Positions 1 through 8,499 of a stretch of DNA of 64,000 bases are shown here, piece after piece. The translations under genes were made by a program, and so were the position numbers. The notes beneath the pieces are model-generated. The model saw only the letters and a program-made list of their open reading frames with translations. It had not been told where the DNA came from and ran no database searches. Source of the stretch: RPQJ01 sp963712815 (GTDB lineage Bacteria; Pseudomonadota; Gammaproteobacteria; Steroidobacterales; Steroidobacteraceae); assembly GCA_963712815.1 (NCBI GenBank), contig CAVQJL010000014.1, forward strand, positions 52,819-116,818, in the 5' to 3' direction. How positions within the stretch are numbered: position 1 is the first letter of the stretch; the number at the start of each line of letters is the position of its first letter.

Positions 1-1021
1 GATGCCCCGAGCCGGGCGCCGGAAAGCTCACGGCGAGCGAGGCTTCCGCGAGACCGTAGACCGGGAACATCGCGTTGCGATTGAGCCCGTAGGGCGCCAT
101 GCGGTCGAGGAATTCCTCGACCAGTTCCACCGAGATCGGCTCCGCGCCGTTGAAGATCAGGCGGACGCTGGAGAGGTCCACGCCGTCGAGTGTCTTGTCG
201 CCGAGCGCGCGCAGGAAGTGCCGGTAGCCGAAGTTCGGTGAGCAGGTGATCGTGACGCCCCTGGCCGCCGCGAACTTCATCCACAGGAGTGCGCGACGCA
301 CGAACAGCTCGGTCGGCATCAGGAATTGCTGCGAGCCGGCGTACGTCACCATGAGGTGGAAACCGATCAGTCCCATGTCGTGGGTGAGCGGCATCCAGCT
401 CAGCGTGACGTCGTGCTCGTTGAGGCCGATCGCACGGGTCACGCCGTCCATGTTGGCGAGCAGGTTCGCGTGGGTCAGTACCACGCCCTTGGGCTCGCTG
501 GTCGAGCCCGAGGAGAACTGGATGAAGGCGGTCTGGTCCGGCGCGACTCGCGCCGGGGTGCCCGCGCGAGAGATGTCGTCGAGCTGGTCGATCAGGAACG
601 TGCGCCGTTCGAGGGTCGCCCACGCAGAGCCCTCGCCCTGCTCGGCGGCGAACGCGGCGAGCCGGTCGCGCAGCTTCCGGTCGGTGTAGAGCAACGGGTC
701 GCCGAGCTGCCGTGCGATGCGCAGCAGTTTGTGCTTGTGCTCGTCGCTGATGCCCACGGCCACGGGAACCGGCACGATGCCGCCGTACATGCACGCCCAG
801 TACGCGTCGAGGAACTGCTCGTTGCCCGCCACGTGCAGGATGAGCAGGTCGCCCGGCTCGGCCCCGATGCGCTGCAGGTGATGCAGGATTCCGAGTGCGC
901 GCCGGCGCAGGTTGGCCAGCGTCAGCGTCTTCTGCGCGTTCTCGCCCTCCAGGTAACCGATGGCGAGCGAGCCGCGGCTGCGGTGGTCGAGCATCTCGGG
1001 AAGGGTCTGGAACTGGATCAT
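1..1021 (-). CDS. Fatty acyl-AMP ligase-like AMP-binding enzyme (3' part cut by window edge)
   Basis: An acyl-adenylating enzyme of the ANL superfamily, of which the N-terminal 340 residues are visible; the C-terminal part lies off the left edge. The P-loop-like motif FSSGSTSEPKG sits at residues 169-179, WMPLTHDMGLIG at 209-220 and YGLAEA at about 322-327. The DMGL-type motif after the P-loop is typical of fatty acyl-AMP ligases and PKS-loading adenylation domains rather than ordinary acyl-CoA synthetases. Such enzymes usually pass an acyl-adenylate to an acyl carrier protein. It is divergent from a phosphopantetheinyl transferase 146 bp away, which fits a carrier-protein-dependent lipid or polyketide pathway continuing to the left. 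The start chosen is the ATG at 1021. Substrate and product cannot be inferred. Confidence 0.8.
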   Translation of the reverse strand, partial: MIQFQTLPEMLDHRSRGSLAIGYLEGENAQKTLTLANLRRRALGILHHLQRIGAEPGDLLILHVAGNEQFLDAYWACMYGGIVPVPVAVGISDEHKHKLLRIARQLGDPLLYTDRKLRDRLAAFAAEQGEGSAWATLERRTFLIDQLDDISRAGTPARVAPDQTAFIQFSSGSTSEPKGVVLTHANLLANMDGVTRAIGLNEHDVTLSWMPLTHDMGLIGFHLMVTYAGSQQFLMPTELFVRRALLWMKFAAARGVTITCSPNFGYRHFLRALGDKTLDGVDLSSVRLIFNGAEPISVELVEEFLDRMAPYGLNRNAMFPVYGLAEASLAVSFPAPGSGH

Positions 1022-1167
1022 GGACTTGGGCCCGCGGTTTCGTGTGGGATGCGCTGCGGGGCCGCTGGTAGCGGGCAGCGACGCGCCCGCGATTCTCCCA
1101 GATGGCCGGGCGCCGGTCACGCCGGGCGGCTGGCGGGCGCCGGCGTGCGGGCGGACAATCCCCGGCA

Positions 1168-1770
1168 ATGGCCGACGTACTGGTACTTCACGCGACGCTG
1201 CCGCGCGACGACGATGCGGGTCTGGCGGCCAGTCTGCTCACGCGGATGCCCTATGGACGGCGCCTCGAACTCGAGCGTCGCGACGCCTCCGCGCGTCTCG
1301 CGAGCCTCGCCGGCACCGCGCTCGTGCTCGCCGGCGCGGGCCGGCTGCGTGGCAGGCACGTGGAGCTCGCGAAGCTGCGCTTCCCGCTGGGCGGCAAGCC
1401 CACGTTCGCGGGCGGACCGTGGTTCAGCGTTTCGCACTCCGCGGCCCGCCTCGCCGTCGCGCTCAGTGATTGCAGCGAGGTGGGCCTCGACCTCGAGGAT
1501 GCGCCGGGCGGCACGGGCGCCGTTGGTCCCGCGGCAACCGGAACACTTGGGCGGTGGACGGCGACCGAGGCGGTACTCAAGGTGGTCGGCGCCGGGATTC
1601 GTTCGGCGGGCGATGTGCGGCTCTCGGCAGATCGCTCGGTCGCCCAGCTCGGCGGCGAGGTCGTGTACCTGCGCCCGCTGGCGCTCGCTGAGGATTGCGT
1701 GGCCTGCCTGGCGACCCGGGCCGCGGTGTCAAAACTGAGCGTCGAGGAGGTGGATGTTCCGTGGTCGTGA
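1168..1770 (+). CDS. 4'-phosphopantetheinyl transferase (Sfp/AcpT-like)
   Basis: A 200-residue protein that would transfer the phosphopantetheine arm of CoA to a serine of a carrier protein. Family motifs visible are FSVSHS at 86-91, GLDLE at 106-110 (metal-binding acid) and WTATEAVLK at 130-138, the counterpart of the W-x-x-KEA-x-x-K signature in which the usual KE is TE. The ATG at 1168 is preferred because upstream in-frame residues are low-complexity Arg/Gly. It is transcribed away from the acyl-AMP ligase-like gene, so the two probably serve the same carrier-protein pathway, though a general role in activating AcpP or other carriers is possible. Confidence 0.82.
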   Translation: MADVLVLHATLPRDDDAGLAASLLTRMPYGRRLELERRDASARLASLAGTALVLAGAGRLRGRHVELAKLRFPLGGKPTFAGGPWFSVSHSAARLAVALSDCSEVGLDLEDAPGGTGAVGPAATGTLGRWTATEAVLKVVGAGIRSAGDVRLSADRSVAQLGGEVVYLRPLALAEDCVACLATRAAVSKLSVEEVDVPWS

Positions 1771-1858
1771 GCGCGCTGATCCACGACGCGGACTGCACGG
1801 ACGATTGGCGGGACGGCGCCATCGATGTCGCGGCCGCTCCGGGTCGGGCTGCCTCCGA

Positions 1859-2623
1859 TCAAGCGTCGCTTGCGAGCGCCGCGCGCGCCTCCGCCTGCAG
1901 CGCCTGCAGTCGCGAGGCCATCTCGTCCTGCAGACTCGCGAGTCGTCCGGTATCGACGCCTCGCGGTATCCTGACCGGCTCGCCGTACGCAATCACGATG
2001 CGGCTGAAGGGCAGCGGCAGCTCGAAGCGATCCCAGGTCCGGAAGCGGATGCAAGGCGAGGCCGCGATGCTGATCGGCAGGATCGGCTTGCCGCTCAATT
2101 GCGCCAGCAGCACCGGTCCGGGCTTGAACTGGTGCACCGGCCCGCGCGGACCGTCGGGCGTGATCGCGGGTGAAATCTCCTGCTTCACGATCGTCTCGTA
2201 GAAATCCCGAAGTGCCCGGGCACCCGTGGTGGTGGACGAACCGCGGATCACATGTCCGCCGATGCGCTCGACGAGCATGGCCGGTGCCGTGCCATCCACC
2301 GAAGGGCTGATCAGGAAGCCGGCCTTGAGCCCGTCCGGGCGCAGGTCCAGCAGCGCCTTAGCGCCGAACAGGAGGTGCTGGTGCCAGAATACCGGGATCA
2401 CCGCGCGCGACTCGTGAACTGCGCTGCGCGCGGCATCGATACCGAGCGTGCGGCGTACGCGGCAGGACGCCCAGAACATGCGGCCCAGTTGCCAGGCGAT
2501 CGCGACCGCCACGCGGTAGAGCAGCATGCGGCCGCGGGTCAGTCGCCTGCTGCCGCGAGTCACCTTTCGATACAGCGAGTTGCTCGGCGGTGGCTGCCCG
2601 GGCGGCGTGGACGGATCGCTCAT
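1859..2623 (-). CDS. Lysophospholipid acyltransferase family protein (DUF374)
   Basis: A 254-residue DUF374 protein, a distant branch of the LpxL/PlsC-type acyltransferases. FWHQHLL at 79-85 supplies the His-containing active-site motif; SVDGT at 108-112, GSSTTTGARA at 128-137 and TPDGPRGP at 155-162 are the other conserved DUF374 blocks. One hydrophobic stretch near residues 33-52 suggests peripheral or single-pass attachment to the inner membrane. It faces the phosphopantetheinyl transferase tail to tail with 88 bp between. The acyl donor and acceptor are unknown; lipid A-like or phospholipid acylation are the options known in the superfamily. Confidence 0.82.
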   Translation of the reverse strand: MSDPSTPPGQPPPSNSLYRKVTRGSRRLTRGRMLLYRVAVAIAWQLGRMFWASCRVRRTLGIDAARSAVHESRAVIPVFWHQHLLFGAKALLDLRPDGLKAGFLISPSVDGTAPAMLVERIGGHVIRGSSTTTGARALRDFYETIVKQEISPAITPDGPRGPVHQFKPGPVLLAQLSGKPILPISIAASPCIRFRTWDRFELPLPFSRIVIAYGEPVRIPRGVDTGRLASLQDEMASRLQALQAEARAALASDA

Positions 2624-2727
2624 CGGGTCTCGTGAGTCTGTGACTTTCGGCGTGGGCGGCTGGCCGCAGGGAAACCGGCCGGCATCGCGGGCGACTATAC
2701 TAGCGTCCCCCCGGCCGAGCCCTCACC

Positions 2728-3486
2728 TTGATATCTTCGCCCGAAAGCGTGCCCGTGCTGAACCTGCAGGTCTCGGTCGTGATCCCGGTGTGCAACGAGC
2801 AGGACAACGTGCTGCCGCTGGCGCGGGAGATCCACGATGCACTCGAGGGCTGCTGCCGCCACGAGACGATCTTCGTGGACGACGGCAGCACCGACGGCAC
2901 CGCCGCGGCAGTGCGTGCTGCCCGTGCCGATGGCATGCCGCAGATCCGCCTGATCCGCCATGCGGTGCGCTCCGGCCAGAGCGCGGCTATCGCGACCGGC
3001 GTGCGCGCGGCTCGCGCACCGTGGATCGCGACGCTGGACGGCGACGGGCAGAACGACCCGGCCGATATCCCGAAGCTGCTCGCGGTGGCGCGAAGTGCGA
3101 CCTCGCCCAGGCTGCGGCTCGTGATGGGCAATCGCACCACGCGGCGTGACACCTGGCTGCGCCGACTGTCCTCGCGGGTCGCGAACAACGTCCGCGGGCG
3201 GCTGCTCCGCGACGGCACGCCCGACACCGGCTGCGGCATCAAGGTGTTCGACCGGGCGGTGTTCCTCGACATGCCGCGCTTCGACCACATGCACCGCTTC
3301 ATGCCGGCGCTGTTCCTGCGCGAGGGCTGCGAGGTCGTGTCGGTGCCGGTGAACCACCGCGAGCGAACGCGCGGGAAATCGAAATACGGACTCCACAACC
3401 GGCTCTGGGTCGGCATCGTCGACCTCGCCGGCATGATGTGGCTGATACGCCGTGCCTCGCCCCGGATTCCGACCGACGAATCCTGA
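2728..3486 (+). CDS. Family 2 glycosyltransferase, dolichyl/undecaprenyl-phosphate sugar synthase type
   Basis: A 252-residue soluble GT-A glycosyltransferase. DDGSTDGT at 51-58 and DGDGQ at 104-108 are the nucleotide-sugar and metal-binding motifs of DPM1/ArnC-like enzymes, which move a sugar from a nucleotide onto polyprenyl phosphate at the cytoplasmic face. It lacks the C-terminal membrane pair of ArnC/GtrB. A TTG at 2728 is taken as start; GTG codons at about 2749 and 2755 are alternatives and no ribosome site is clear. Its stop abuts the ATG of the ArnT-like gene, so the two are probably translationally coupled, donor maker followed by transferase. Confidence 0.85.
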   Translation: MISSPESVPVLNLQVSVVIPVCNEQDNVLPLAREIHDALEGCCRHETIFVDDGSTDGTAAAVRAARADGMPQIRLIRHAVRSGQSAAIATGVRAARAPWIATLDGDGQNDPADIPKLLAVARSATSPRLRLVMGNRTTRRDTWLRRLSSRVANNVRGRLLRDGTPDTGCGIKVFDRAVFLDMPRFDHMHRFMPALFLREGCEVVSVPVNHRERTRGKSKYGLHNRLWVGIVDLAGMMWLIRRASPRIPTDES

Positions 3487-5250
3487 ATGAGCAATTTGGG
3501 TGCCGTCGTGCCGAGCCTGCTCGATCGCATGCTGCGCCCCGGGCGGACGTCCGCGCGCGACGTGCTGCTGGACGTCGCCTTCCTGCTGGGTCTCGCGCTG
3601 ATCCTGATCGGCGCGGGGCTCGGGCTGCGCGATCCGTGGCCTGCCGACGAGCCACGCTTCGCGCTGATCGCGCAGGACATGCTGAGGAGCGGCGACTGGC
3701 TGATCCCGCGAATCGGCGGCGACCTGTACGCCGACAAGCCGCCGCTCTACTTCTGGCTGCTGGCCGCGGCGATGGGGGTGACGGGCTCGTTGCGGATCGG
3801 CTTCCTGCTGCCGTCGCTGCTGGCCGGCGTCGGCACCGTGATGCTGGTGTACGACCTGTTGCGTCGCGCTCGCGGCCGCGAGGTGGCGCTGGCGGGCGCC
3901 TTCGTGCTGTTGCTGACCGTGCAGTTCACCGAGCTGGCGCGGGAAGCGAAGATCGACGGCGTGCTGTGCTTCCTGACGACCCTGAGTCTCTATGGCCTGC
4001 TGCGGCACCTGCTGCTCGGCCCGGCGCCCGGCTGGTTCCTGGCCGGCTGGGCTGCGGCCGGGCTGGGCGTAATCACCAAGGGCGTGGGCTTCCTGCCGCT
4101 GCTCGCGCTATTGCCCTTCGCAGTGCTCGCCCGTCGCGGCTGGCCGGCACCGGTGGCAGGAATCGGCGGCCTATGGCTGCCGGGCCTGGCCGCGATGCTC
4201 GTCGCCATCGGGCTGTGGTTCGTGCCCATGATGCTCGCCACGTCCGCGGGCGGCGACCTGCTCGCCTACCGCAACGAGATCCTCTTCAAGCAGACGGTGA
4301 CGCGCTACGCGGATGCCTGGCACCACAACGAACCGACCTGGTACTACCTAACCAACGTCATCCCGGTGATGTGGCTGCCGCTCGTGGCGCTCGTGCCCTG
4401 GCTGTGGCCGCGCTGGCGCGCCGCGCTGCGCGAGCGCGACACCCTCGTCGCCGTGCTGCTTGCGTGGGTCGTGATCGTGGTGGCGTTCTTCAGCGCAAGC
4501 TCGGGCAAGCGCGGCCTGTACGTGCTGCCCGCCGTGCCGGCGCTCGCAATGGCGGCCGCGCCGTGGCTGCCCGAGCTGCTGCGGGCACGCGGGCCGCGCC
4601 GCCTCGCGTTCGGACTCGCGGTGGCACTGGTCGCGGGGGCGGCGCTCGGCGCCGCGTACTTCGCGCTGTCGGCGCCCGCTGCCGAACGAATGCTGCGCAG
4701 TTACGGGCTGCATCCCGTGCTGCCCCTGCTGATCATCGCGGCCGCAGGACTCGTGCCGATCGCGTGGCTGCGCGTACGCGACGCGTGGCTTGCCTACGCC
4801 GGCGTGCTGGCGGTGCTCGTGGGGACAGTGGGCCTCGTGATCTACCCTCGAATGGACGCGGAGCGCTCCGGGCGAGCCTTCATGGCGAAGGTCGAGCAGG
4901 CGAGCGCCGGCGTGCAGGAACTCGGCCTCGTCAGCGCCAAGGAGCAGTACCTGCTGCAGCTGCGGCGCCCGAGCGTGAACTTCGGCCATGCCCGGTGGCG
5001 CGAGCGCGAGGTCGAGGCGGCCGACGCGGCCGCGTGGCTGGCTGCGCGACCGGGCAGGGCACTGCTGGTCGACAGCAAGACGCGTGACGCCTGTTTCGGT
5101 GCGGCGCGGGCGGTGGAACTCGGCCGTGCCAACCGCGCGCGATGGGCACTGGTATGGGGCGAGCCCGATGCCGACTGCGTCGCGCGCGGCGACCGCTCGC
5201 GGGCCATTCTCTACCAGCCGCCCGATGTCCATTTGAATACAGGGGGTTAG
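3487..5250 (+). CDS. ArnT-like family 39 glycosyltransferase (integral membrane)
   Basis: A 587-residue multi-pass membrane protein of the PMT/ArnT (GT-C) fold. DEPRF at 54-58 in the first periplasmic loop and KPPLYFW at 84-90 match the conserved ArnT loop motifs that bind the lipid-linked sugar and metal. Many hydrophobic helices follow, and a soluble domain of roughly 100 residues ends the protein. These enzymes take sugar from polyprenyl phosphate in the periplasm and add it to lipid A or another envelope acceptor. The preceding GT2 gene ends in TGA directly followed by this ATG. No aminoarabinose synthesis genes are nearby, so the sugar need not be Ara4N. Confidence 0.87.
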   Translation: MSNLGAVVPSLLDRMLRPGRTSARDVLLDVAFLLGLALILIGAGLGLRDPWPADEPRFALIAQDMLRSGDWLIPRIGGDLYADKPPLYFWLLAAAMGVTGSLRIGFLLPSLLAGVGTVMLVYDLLRRARGREVALAGAFVLLLTVQFTELAREAKIDGVLCFLTTLSLYGLLRHLLLGPAPGWFLAGWAAAGLGVITKGVGFLPLLALLPFAVLARRGWPAPVAGIGGLWLPGLAAMLVAIGLWFVPMMLATSAGGDLLAYRNEILFKQTVTRYADAWHHNEPTWYYLTNVIPVMWLPLVALVPWLWPRWRAALRERDTLVAVLLAWVVIVVAFFSASSGKRGLYVLPAVPALAMAAAPWLPELLRARGPRRLAFGLAVALVAGAALGAAYFALSAPAAERMLRSYGLHPVLPLLIIAAAGLVPIAWLRVRDAWLAYAGVLAVLVGTVGLVIYPRMDAERSGRAFMAKVEQASAGVQELGLVSAKEQYLLQLRRPSVNFGHARWREREVEAADAAAWLAARPGRALLVDSKTRDACFGAARAVELGRANRARWALVWGEPDADCVARGDRSRAILYQPPDVHLNTGG

Positions 5251-5251
5251 C

Positions 5252-5279
5252 TTGAATTTCTAAATCCCTGTGACAGAAT
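5252..5279 (+). promoter_or_regulatory. Possible sigma70 promoter for the GGDEF-EAL gene
   Basis: The 141-bp gap between the ArnT-like gene and the GGDEF-EAL gene is visibly AT-richer than its surroundings. TTGAAT (5252-5257) and CAGAAT (5274-5279) are spaced by 16 bp, each matching 4 of 6 consensus bases. This is a weak pattern match only. Confidence 0.3.
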
Positions 5280-5391
5280 GCCTCACAAATCGTTGGCAGG
5301 TAAGAATTAGAAAAATGTGCAGCAGTTCCGTTGCAGCGTTTGGCGGACTGACAGACTGAACTGACATCCGGCACGGATCCCCAAGTACGCG

Positions 5392-8073
5392 ATGGCCATT
5401 TCCCTACCCGAGGGCGGAAAAGAGCAGGACGGCACCGACCTCCTCTCGACCCTCGTTGTTTTCGGAAGTGGTCCGCACAGCAGCGTCGGACTCGACGTCC
5501 TCACGACCAAGGTCGCCGTGGACTTCCAGGCGCTGACCAGCGAGGGTGGCGACAGCTGCATCAAGCGCAACCTCGACGCGCTGCGCGACGCGACCGGGGT
5601 GGACGCGATCTGCATCGTCCTCTACGACGCGGCGCGCGAATCCATCGAGCGCGTGGCGAGCGCCACGGGCCTGCTCACGCCGTTCGATCCGCAGGTGCTG
5701 AAGGGCGAGTCGCTCGAGCGGTTGCCCGTCCTCGCGAGCGGGCTCGGCCACCTGCGCATCCTCGAGATCCGCGACACGCACGCGCCGCGGCGCGACCTCG
5801 CCGTGGACGCAGCCCGGTTTGCCGAACTCGGCATCCGCTCCCTGCTCGTCTGCGGTTTCGCCCTCAACGGCCGCGTGCATGGCTTCATGGCCTTGTGCTC
5901 GTCGCAACCGCGCGACGGCTGGGACGCCAACCTGCACCTGCTCCTCAAGCTCGTCGGCTCGAGCTTCGCGACCGGACTCGAGCGGCTGCGCGTGCAGCGC
6001 CACCTCGGCCGGCTCGAGGAGCGCAACGACCTGTCCCTGCCCGGCGCCAACGACGGCATGTGGGACTTCGAGGTCGAGAACAACATCGTCTGGTTTTCGC
6101 CCCGCTGGCGCAAGATGTTCGGCTACGACGAGCACGATCCGCACGTCTCGCCGGACTGGCGCCGGCTCGTTCACCGCGACGACATGGCGCGCGTGCAGGC
6201 GGCGATCCGCGACCATATCGCCGGCAAGACGTCGATGTTCGAGAGCGTGCACCGGATGCGCCACACCAACGGCGAGTGGCGCTGGGTGGTGAGCCGCGCC
6301 CGGGCGCGGGTGGACTCGAGCGGCCGGTTGCGGCGGCTGGTGGGCGTCGAGCTCGACATCACCGAGCGCAAGCTCTACGAAGATGCGCTCTTCAAGGAGA
6401 AGGAGAGCGCGCAGATCACGCTTCAGTCGATCGGCGACGGCGTGATCACCACCGACGCACGGCTCGTGATCGAGTACCTCAACCCGGTCGCCGAGGACCT
6501 GACCGGCTGGCGCTTCGAGGAGGCGCAGGGGCGCCCGATCGACGACATCTTCCGCGGCTTCCACGAGGAGACCTGCGAGCCGCTCGAGAATCCGCTGTCG
6601 GTCGCGATCCGCCGCAGCCGGGCGATCAAGTCGGTGCGCCCGACGCTGCTGATCAAGCGCGACGGCAACGAGATGTACATCGAGAGCACGGCCTCGCCCA
6701 TCCGCGACGGCTCCGGCGCCGTCTCGGGCGGCGTGCTGGTGTTCCACGACGTGAGCGAGAGCCGCGAGCTCAACCGCAAGCTGTCCTACCACGCGAGCCA
6801 CGACATCCTCACGGGCCTCGTCAACCGCCGCGAGTTCGAGCTGCGGCTCGAGCGCTCGCTCCGCAGCGCGCGCGCGCGGGAGACCTCCTACGCGCTGTGC
6901 CACGTGGACGTGGACCAGTTCAAGATCATCAACGACACCTGCGGCCACAGCGCCGGCGACGCGCTGCTCGGCCAGGTGGGCGCGCTCCTCAAGACCAAGA
7001 TCCGGTGGCGCGACACGCTGGCCCGGCTCGGAGGCGACGAGTTCGGCGTGCTGCTCGAAAGCTGCTCGCTCGACGAGGCGCTGCGCATGGCCGACCAGCT
7101 GCGCGAGACCATCCGCAACTACAAGTTCGTATGGGAGGAGCGCACGTTCCGGCTCGGCTGCAGCGTCGGCGTGGTGCCGATCACGGGCGACAGCGAGGAC
7201 GTCGCGGCGCTGCTGTCGGCCGCAGACAGCGCCTGCGCAGCGGCCAAGGAGGCCGGCCGCAACCGCGTCTACAGCTTCCAGGAGAACGACATCGACCTGA
7301 TGCGCCGCCGCCGCGAGATGCAGTGGGCCGCGCGCATCAACAACGCGCTCGAGGAGTCGCGCTTCGACCTGTACCGCATGACCATCCAGCCGCTGCAGAA
7401 GGCCGACCCGGGCGCCCATTTCGAGCTGCTGCTGCGGATGCGGGACGAGGCCGGCAAGATCGTCTCGCCGGACAACTTCATCGCCGCCGCCGAGCGCTAC
7501 GGCCTCACGCCCGCGATCGACCGCTGGGTGATAGAGAACGCGCTGCGCTGGCTGGTCTCCGAGGCGGACGAGCGCGAGCGCCTGGCGATGTGTTCGATCA
7601 ACCTCTCCGGCCAGAGCCTCGGCGACGACAAGTTCCTGCCGTTCGTCATCGACCAGTTCCACCGCAGCGGCATCGATGCCTCGAAGATCTGCTTCGAGAT
7701 CACCGAGACCGCCGCGATCGCCAGCTTCGCACAGGCGAATCGCTTCATCGCGGCACTGAAGGAACTCGGCTGCCGCTTCGCGCTCGACGACTTCGGCACG
7801 GGCCTGTCGTCATTCGGCTACCTGAAGCACTTCCCCGTGGACTTCCTCAAGATCGACGGCAGCTTCGTGAAGGAAATCCTCCACGACCCGATCGACCGCG
7901 AGATGGTCCGCTCGATCAACGAGATCGGGCACCTGACCGGCAAGCTCACCATCGCGGAGTTCGCCGAGAATGCCGAGATCATCAACATGCTGCGCAACCT
8001 CGGCGTCGATTACGCGCAGGGCTATGGCATCGCCTCGCCGCAGCGGATCTCGAAGATCGTGGTCAACGGCTGA
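5392..8073 (+). CDS. Cytosolic GAF-PAS-PAS-GGDEF-EAL cyclic-di-GMP protein
   Basis: An 893-residue signalling protein without membrane segments. Order: GAF-like domain (about 40-200), two PAS domains (about 215-330 and 340-465), GGDEF (about 475-630) and EAL (about 645-890). The GGDEF motif is intact at 547-551 with an RxxD inhibitory site (RWRD, 538-541), so diguanylate cyclase activity with product feedback is likely. In the EAL domain the signature is ELL (678-680) instead of EAL, while DDFGTG begins at residue 799 and a KIDGSF motif follows. Phosphodiesterase activity is therefore possible but not assured. The sensed signal is unknown. It stands alone after an AT-rich gap. Confidence 0.92.
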   Translation: MAISLPEGGKEQDGTDLLSTLVVFGSGPHSSVGLDVLTTKVAVDFQALTSEGGDSCIKRNLDALRDATGVDAICIVLYDAARESIERVASATGLLTPFDPQVLKGESLERLPVLASGLGHLRILEIRDTHAPRRDLAVDAARFAELGIRSLLVCGFALNGRVHGFMALCSSQPRDGWDANLHLLLKLVGSSFATGLERLRVQRHLGRLEERNDLSLPGANDGMWDFEVENNIVWFSPRWRKMFGYDEHDPHVSPDWRRLVHRDDMARVQAAIRDHIAGKTSMFESVHRMRHTNGEWRWVVSRARARVDSSGRLRRLVGVELDITERKLYEDALFKEKESAQITLQSIGDGVITTDARLVIEYLNPVAEDLTGWRFEEAQGRPIDDIFRGFHEETCEPLENPLSVAIRRSRAIKSVRPTLLIKRDGNEMYIESTASPIRDGSGAVSGGVLVFHDVSESRELNRKLSYHASHDILTGLVNRREFELRLERSLRSARARETSYALCHVDVDQFKIINDTCGHSAGDALLGQVGALLKTKIRWRDTLARLGGDEFGVLLESCSLDEALRMADQLRETIRNYKFVWEERTFRLGCSVGVVPITGDSEDVAALLSAADSACAAAKEAGRNRVYSFQENDIDLMRRRREMQWAARINNALEESRFDLYRMTIQPLQKADPGAHFELLLRMRDEAGKIVSPDNFIAAAERYGLTPAIDRWVIENALRWLVSEADERERLAMCSINLSGQSLGDDKFLPFVIDQFHRSGIDASKICFEITETAAIASFAQANRFIAALKELGCRFALDDFGTGLSSFGYLKHFPVDFLKIDGSFVKEILHDPIDREMVRSINEIGHLTGKLTIAEFAENAEIINMLRNLGVDYAQGYGIASPQRISKIVVNG

Positions 8074-8091
8074 CGGCTGCGGGCGGTGGCT

Positions 8092-8208
8092 CGCGAGAAT
8101 TCCGCGTTCGCGCCGGCCCGCTCGAAATGCGGGCCTCTGCGAACGCGGAATCCTCGCGGGACGCGCGGCGCCTGGGCGAGCCGGCTGCGCCGTCTCGCAC
8201 GGCGCATG
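8092..8208 (+). repeat. Hairpin repeat element, copy A (117 bp)
   Basis: An outer stem pairs 8092-8111 with 8139-8158 (19 of 20 bases). Inside it, GGCCCGC (8115-8121) pairs with GCGGGCC (8129-8135) around a 7-nt loop TCGAAAT. After the hairpin come GGCGCCTGGGCGAGCC (8167-8182) and CTCGCACGGCGCATG (8194-8208), both present inverted in copy B. Copies A and B have identical length, inner hairpin and tail blocks but different outer-stem sequences that each still pair. Confidence 0.85.
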
Positions 8209-8316
8209 AAGCGTCCACCTGTCCTGATTTCGACCGCGCAGTTGCGAGAACGATTGCGGCTGCGAACCATCCCGCAGTTCGACCGTAGGACGTGAAGCGG
8301 AATCCCGTAGACGCTA

Positions 8317-8433
8317 CATGCGCCGTGCGAGCCTGACGCAGTCGGGCTCGCCCAGGCGCCGGGTGTCAGCGTCGGATCAGGGTTCGCAGAGGCCCGCATT
8401 TCGAGCGGGCCGGCGCGAACCCTGATCCGACGC
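8317..8433 (-). repeat. Hairpin repeat element, copy B (117 bp, inverted)
   Basis: The reverse-orientation partner of the element at 8092-8208. Its outer stem pairs 8369-8387 with 8415-8433 perfectly (19 of 19). The inner stem pairs 8391-8397 with 8405-8411 around the same 7-nt loop, inverted. The tail blocks are at 8345-8360 and 8317-8331. In the common orientation the distal outer stem reads CGGATCAGGG here and CGAGAATTCCGCG in copy A, so the bases differ while pairing is kept. This points to a selected structure such as a REP-like or other hairpin-recognised element. No transposase is adjacent. Confidence 0.85.
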
Positions 8434-8499
8434 CACCTACCGACGCGTATGGTCCGTTGCGAACCCCGGCCGAACGCTGCCAGCGAATGGGGAAACTGC

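Larger units (their letters stand above)
8074..8499. other. Gene-free convergent gap holding a paired hairpin element
   Basis: This 426-bp stretch lies between the convergent ends of the GGDEF-EAL gene and nadC. I see no credible reading frame. Most of it is two inverted 117-bp repeat copies (8092-8208 and 8317-8433) and the 108-bp segment between them. Being between two gene ends, it could terminate transcription from both sides, but the structure is much larger than a usual terminator. Confidence 0.8.
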
